Assembly (NCBI GenBank): GCA_965247585.1
Contig: CBDFHC010000005.1
Coordinates: 62,001-126,000 of the forward strand
DNA from: CBDFHC01 sp965247585
Lineage (GTDB): Bacteria > Chloroflexota > Dehalococcoidia > Lucifugimonadales > GCA-2712585
Direction: 5' to 3'
Length of the DNA: 64,000 nucleotides
In this document: positions 62,938 through 64,000 of the stretch, one piece after another
Numbering within the stretch: position 1 is the first letter of the stretch
Layout of the letters: each line of letters opens with the position of its first letter
The notes under the pieces: generated by a model
The model's input: the letters and a program-made list of their open reading frames with translations, nothing else
Database searches by the model: none
What the model was told of the DNA's origin: nothing
Program-made: the position numbers and the translations under genes

Positions 62938-64000
62938 CTAAATGGGCGGCCTCCGCTCGCACCATCCCGCCTGGGTCAGATATGCGTCCGCCACCTGCAA
63001 CACCCTCCCCTCCCCGAACGCCTTCCCCACCAGTTGGAAGCTCAGCGGCATCCCCGCACGATTGAACCCCGACGGTATCGATACCCCTGGATTCCCCGAA
63101 ATGTTAAAAGGACCCAGGTAATAGATGTTCTCCAACACGCCCTCCACCGACGTGCCCGGCGCGTCATCATCCACCGGCATCGCCGGTTCGCAGGTCGTCG
63201 GCAGCGCCAGCACGTCGACCCGCTGGAACACCTCCGCCATCTCCCGCCTGATCCGCCTCCGGTCCCGCTGGGCCAGGATATAGTCAGACGCCGTGAATAG
63301 TCCGCCCAGCTCCAGCAAGCCGCGCAACGTGTCGCCGAATATGTGCGGCCGCGTCGCCAGGTCAGCCTTGCAATTGGCGAATGCCTCCGAGTACCACACC
63401 ACTATGTTCGTCATCGCCGCCCCCTCCAGGCTTGGGACCCTCACCTCCTCCACCCTGGCGCCCAGCGATTCCAGGTCCGATAGCGCCTTCTCCATAGCCG
63501 ACATTGTCTCCGGCTCCACCTTCGCGTCATCGGTCTCAATATAGTGCCGCGGCACCCCCACTACCAACCCACGAACGTCCCCCGTCAGGGCCGCCGCGTA
63601 GTCCGGCAGCGTCACGTTCGGCGACGTCGGTTCCGTAGGATCGTAACCCGCCGCGCCTTGCAGCAGCAGCGCGTTGTCCTCCGCCGTCCGGGTGATCGGC
63701 CCGCCCTGGTCCAATGACCAGCTCAACGGGGCCAGACCTCCCTTGCTCACCAGCCCGAACGTGGGCTTCAGCCCCACCAGCCCGCAATAAGCCGCTGGTA
63801 TGCGTATCGAGCCCGCGGTATCCTCTCCCAGAGACCCCATGCACAGCCCCGCCGACACTCCGGCGCCGGACCCGCTGCTGGACCCCCCCGGCGAATAGGC
63901 CAGGTTCCACGGGTTCCGAGCCTTGTTCCGCTGGCTCTCCTTGTTCTCCCCCACCGCCAGCCCGTCCATTTCCAGCTTCCCCAGTAGCACCGTGCCCGCG
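62938..64000 (-). CDS. amidase-signature family protein, 5' truncated by the window edge
   Basis: The frame is open to the right edge; 353-354 residues of the C-terminal part are present. The amidase signature is SPGGSSSGSGAGVSAGL with the cis-Ser, and the nucleophile Ser lies in GEDTAGSIRIPAAYCGLVGL. Then LVVGVPRHYIETDDAKVEP, LPTTCEPAMPVDD, FNISGNPGVSIPSGF and AGMPLSFQLVGKAFGEGRVL, the normal ending. The catalytic Lys should lie in the missing part. Substrate is unknown: GatA-like glutamyl-tRNA amidotransferase or free amidase; the C-terminus and context favour a free amidase. Unlike the minus-strand genes to its left, its coding strand is the G-rich one. Confidence 0.9.
   Translation of the reverse strand, partial: AGTVLLGKLEMDGLAVGENKESQRNKARNPWNLAYSPGGSSSGSGAGVSAGLCMGSLGEDTAGSIRIPAAYCGLVGLKPTFGLVSKGGLAPLSWSLDQGGPITRTAEDNALLLQGAAGYDPTEPTSPNVTLPDYAAALTGDVRGLVVGVPRHYIETDDAKVEPETMSAMEKALSDLESLGARVEEVRVPSLEGAAMTNIVVWYSEAFANCKADLATRPHIFGDTLRGLLELGGLFTASDYILAQRDRRRIRREMAEVFQRVDVLALPTTCEPAMPVDDDAPGTSVEGVLENIYYLGPFNISGNPGVSIPSGFNRAGMPLSFQLVGKAFGEGRVLQVADAYLTQAGWCERRPPI

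Overview
The window is GC-rich bacterial chromosome: about 35 protein genes embedded in an unusually heavy load of intergenic repeats. Protein features (DUF3179 lipoprotein, DUF1800 protein, CaiB/BaiF CoA transferase, enoyl-CoA hydratases, an orphan CoxL-type molybdo-hydroxylase, NIPSNAP, YtcJ-like amidohydrolase, amidase), frequent TTG/GTG starts and the gene mix suggest a Chloroflexota member, perhaps a Dehalococcoidia/SAR202-like lineage. That placement is an inference from gene content; there is no rRNA here. I found no tRNA, rRNA, transposase, phage gene or CRISPR array.

Layout: (1) 5'-truncated tail of a sortilin/BNR-type protein, then a 257-bp tandem array (1-2.3 kb). (2) Minus-strand polX plus a hypothetical gene, secA-prs, and divergent purA (2.3-10.6 kb). 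(3) Minus-strand lysine/threonine operon dapB-asd-aldehyde dehydrogenase-dapA (11.5-15.8 kb), then a 190-bp repeat array. (4) Minus-strand rpsO and pnp separated by a terminator, then plus-strand rsmI, metG and a polyprenyl diphosphate synthase (18.2-24.5 kb). (5) Repeats, amidohydrolase, repeats, then the operon tyrA-aroA-gmk-lipA (26-33 kb). (6) Accessory metabolism to 62.3 kb: CoA enzymes, a DUF3179 lipoprotein, a two-component system, CoA transferase, 2-hydroxyacid dehydrogenase, esterase, zinc-ribbon protein, CoxL-type oxidoreductase with NIPSNAP, nitrilase, DUF1800, NHL-repeat protein, HTH protein, secreted protein and PEBP lipoprotein. (7) A 3'-complete amidase running off the right end on the minus strand.

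Three observations stand out. First, the DUF3179 gene (36484-37926, minus) has one in-frame TGA exactly where the family has the first Cys of its conserved CPxC motif. It is followed at a suitable distance by a perfect 7-bp hairpin with a G-initial loop, the form of a bacterial SECIS element, so it is a candidate UxxC selenoprotein. Second, roughly 55 copies of a three-hairpin repeat fill the intergenic spaces. Their stems change sequence while keeping base pairing, and nearly all lie in one orientation whatever the direction of neighbouring genes. Third, at about 62.69 kb the repeat orientation and the G-over-C strand bias both flip. The junction lies inside one of the palindromic hairpins, marking a replication terminus, an inversion breakpoint or an assembly join.

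Several promoters share an extended -10 (TGnTATAAT-like). The zinc-ribbon gene has a long leader whose Shine-Dalgarno region can pair with an upstream complement, suggesting post-transcriptional control. Most ORFs in the repeat regions, especially those encoding HPEALEGRAHTA- or SESAREDRRIW-like peptides, are repeat translations and are not annotated as genes.
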